The notes beneath the pieces were generated by a model, which was not told the origin of the DNA, did not search any database, and saw only the letters and a program-made list of their open reading frames with translations. A stretch of DNA of 64,000 nucleotides, taken from positions 1 to 64,000 of the forward strand of contig JBHORA010000146.1 in assembly GCA_042408535.1 (NCBI GenBank), given 5' to 3'. Position numbers and translations under genes: made by a program. The DNA is from BPIH01 sp042408535 (GTDB taxonomy: Bacteria; Chloroflexota; Limnocylindria; Limnocylindrales; CSP1-4). Shown here one piece after another: positions 62,940-64,000 of this stretch. Each line of letters starts with the position of its first letter. Within the stretch, counting starts at the first letter, position 1.

Positions 62940-64000
62940 ATGTCGCAGCGAGCTCTCGTTCCCGATCCCCGCATCCGGCCGCTGCCGGCCGCCGAGATCC
63001 GACGCCGCTTCGTCGACTTCTTCGTGGCCCGGGGTCACACCTACGTCCCCTCGGCATCCCTCGTTCCGGCCGGCGACCCGACGCTCCTCTTCACGAACTC
63101 GGGCATGGTCCAGTTCAAGGACGTCCTCATCGGCACCGAGCGGCGTCCCTACCGGCGAGCGGCGAACTACCAGCGCTGCCTGCGGGTCGCCGGCAAGCAC
63201 AACGACTTCGAGGAGGTCGGCCGGACGCCGCGCCACCACACCTTCTTCGAGATGCTCGGCAACTGGAGCTTCGGCGACTACTTCAAGCGAGAGGCGATCC
63301 ACCTCGCCTGGGAGCTCTTGACGAGCGACTTTGGGTTGCCGCCCGATCGTCTGGCAGCGACGACGTACACGACCGACGAGGTCGCCTACCGGGTCTGGCG
63401 CGACGAGATCGGCCTGCCCGAGGAGCGGATCGCCCGGTGGGGGAACTTCGAGGCTGGCGACGAGAAGAACTTCTGGCGGATGGCCGACAGCGGCCCCGCG
63501 GGGCCCTGCTCGGAGATCCACTTCGACCGGGGGGCCGAGCTGTCGGAGGGGCCGCACTGCATCCCCGACCACTCGGAGACCTGTCCCCGCTGGCTCGAGA
63601 TCTGGAACCTCGTCTTCATGGAGTACGAGCTCCTCCCCGATCGCTCGCTCCGACCCCTCCCCTTCCAGAGCGTCGACACTGGGATGGGCTTGGAGCGCCT
63701 CGCCTCGGTCCTCCAGCAGGTGCCCTCGAACTACGATACGGACCTCTTCGCCCCGATCCACGAGGCCCTCCGGGAGGTCCTCGGCCACGACCCCGAGGCC
63801 TTCGAGCAAGAGCGCTTCAGCTACCAGGTCATCGCCGATCACTCGCGGGCGATCACCTTCCTCGTCGCCGACGGGGTCCTGCCTTCGAACGAGGGCCGCG
63901 GCTACGTCCTTCGGCGGATCCTCAGGCGAGCCGTCCGCCACGGCCGACTCCTCGGCCGTCGAGAGCCGTTCCTGGCCCGGACGGCCTCCGTCGTCATCGA
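62940..64000 (+). CDS. alaS: Alanyl-tRNA synthetase, N-terminal part (cut by the window edge)
   Basis: The first 353 codons are present and open to the edge; AlaRS is usually about 870 aa, so roughly the catalytic domain and part of the next are seen. Motifs: LRRRFVDFF-like start (EIRRRFVDFFVARGH), LLFTNSGMVQFKD, RVAGKHNDFEEVGRTPRHHTFFEMLGNWSFGDYFK, CSEIHFDRG, WLEIWNLVFMEY, SVDTGMGLERLASVLQ, and NEGRGYVLRRILRRAVRHG. Editing and C-Ala domains lie outside. Confidence 0.96.
   Translation, partial: MSQRALVPDPRIRPLPAAEIRRRFVDFFVARGHTYVPSASLVPAGDPTLLFTNSGMVQFKDVLIGTERRPYRRAANYQRCLRVAGKHNDFEEVGRTPRHHTFFEMLGNWSFGDYFKREAIHLAWELLTSDFGLPPDRLAATTYTTDEVAYRVWRDEIGLPEERIARWGNFEAGDEKNFWRMADSGPAGPCSEIHFDRGAELSEGPHCIPDHSETCPRWLEIWNLVFMEYELLPDRSLRPLPFQSVDTGMGLERLASVLQQVPSNYDTDLFAPIHEALREVLGHDPEAFEQERFSYQVIADHSRAITFLVADGVLPSNEGRGYVLRRILRRAVRHGRLLGRREPFLARTASVVI

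Overview
The window is a very GC-rich chromosomal segment with densely packed genes, frequent 4-base ATGA/GTGA gene overlaps and heavy GTG start use. The gene set is housekeeping: tRNA synthetases, relA, topA, ftsH, murE, murI, ppa, comM, dprA and xerC. A F420-associated-type zincin, REC-ParA (CpaE-type) fusions, a FemAB-type transferase and mrfAB homologues point to a high-GC member of the Terrabacteria. I favour Chloroflexota (possibly Limnocylindria-like), but this is inference. No rRNA, CRISPR array, complete insertion sequence or prophage was seen. The right edge cuts alaS.

Layout. 0.2-15 kb (+): a DUF4446-type protein, a UvrD helicase fused to an iron-sulphur RecB-type nuclease, a HAD hydrolase, M20 peptidase, agmatinase-family enzyme, methyltransferase, a first REC-ParA protein, glutamate racemase, zincin, D-2-hydroxyacid dehydrogenase, and a YchF-like GTPase interrupted by an in-frame TAA. 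14.7-20 kb: a small minus-strand protein divergent from a PfkB kinase, then minus-strand mrfB and mrfA with a LexA/SOS-box-like palindrome upstream. 20-30 kb (+): a divIC-like protein, P1-family peptidase, tRNA-Met(CAU), ftsH, dipeptidase, DnaB-like ATPase, ppa, thpR and TrpB2-type tryptophan synthase. 30-38 kb: a zinc-ribbon protein, a minus-strand NarL-type regulator, tyrA, Nudix, NfeD/stomatin/hydrolase, and a second REC-ParA protein. 38-51.5 kb (+): comM-dprA, a repeat-rich gap, CAP-domain protein, small unknown, topA-xerC-femX-murE and a DUF2993-like protein. 51.6-64 kb: relA, hisS-O-methyltransferase, aspS-EamA, a minus-strand MobA-like protein, nifS-mnmA-two small membrane proteins, and alaS.

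Themes. DNA repair and uptake are well represented (UvrD-nuclease, MrfAB, ComM, DprA, TopA, XerC), as are peptidoglycan synthesis (MurI, FemX, MurE, DivIC) and translation with stringent response (HisS, AspS, AlaS, MnmA, NifS, RelA, tRNA). Many genes carry a TANNNT -10-like hexamer only 6-9 bases before the start codon and no Shine-Dalgarno sequence. This suggests leaderless transcription as a common mode, while other genes have good GGAGG sites.

The most notable observations are: the SOS-type palindrome over mrfAB; the TAA in the YchF-like gene, which also lacks a recognisable G3 motif; the leaderless promoter pattern; two REC-ParA fusions with complementary motif losses; a MobA-like protein lacking its nucleotide and metal motifs; a hairpin/G-quadruplex element after trpB2; and 71-bp and 18-bp tandem repeats.
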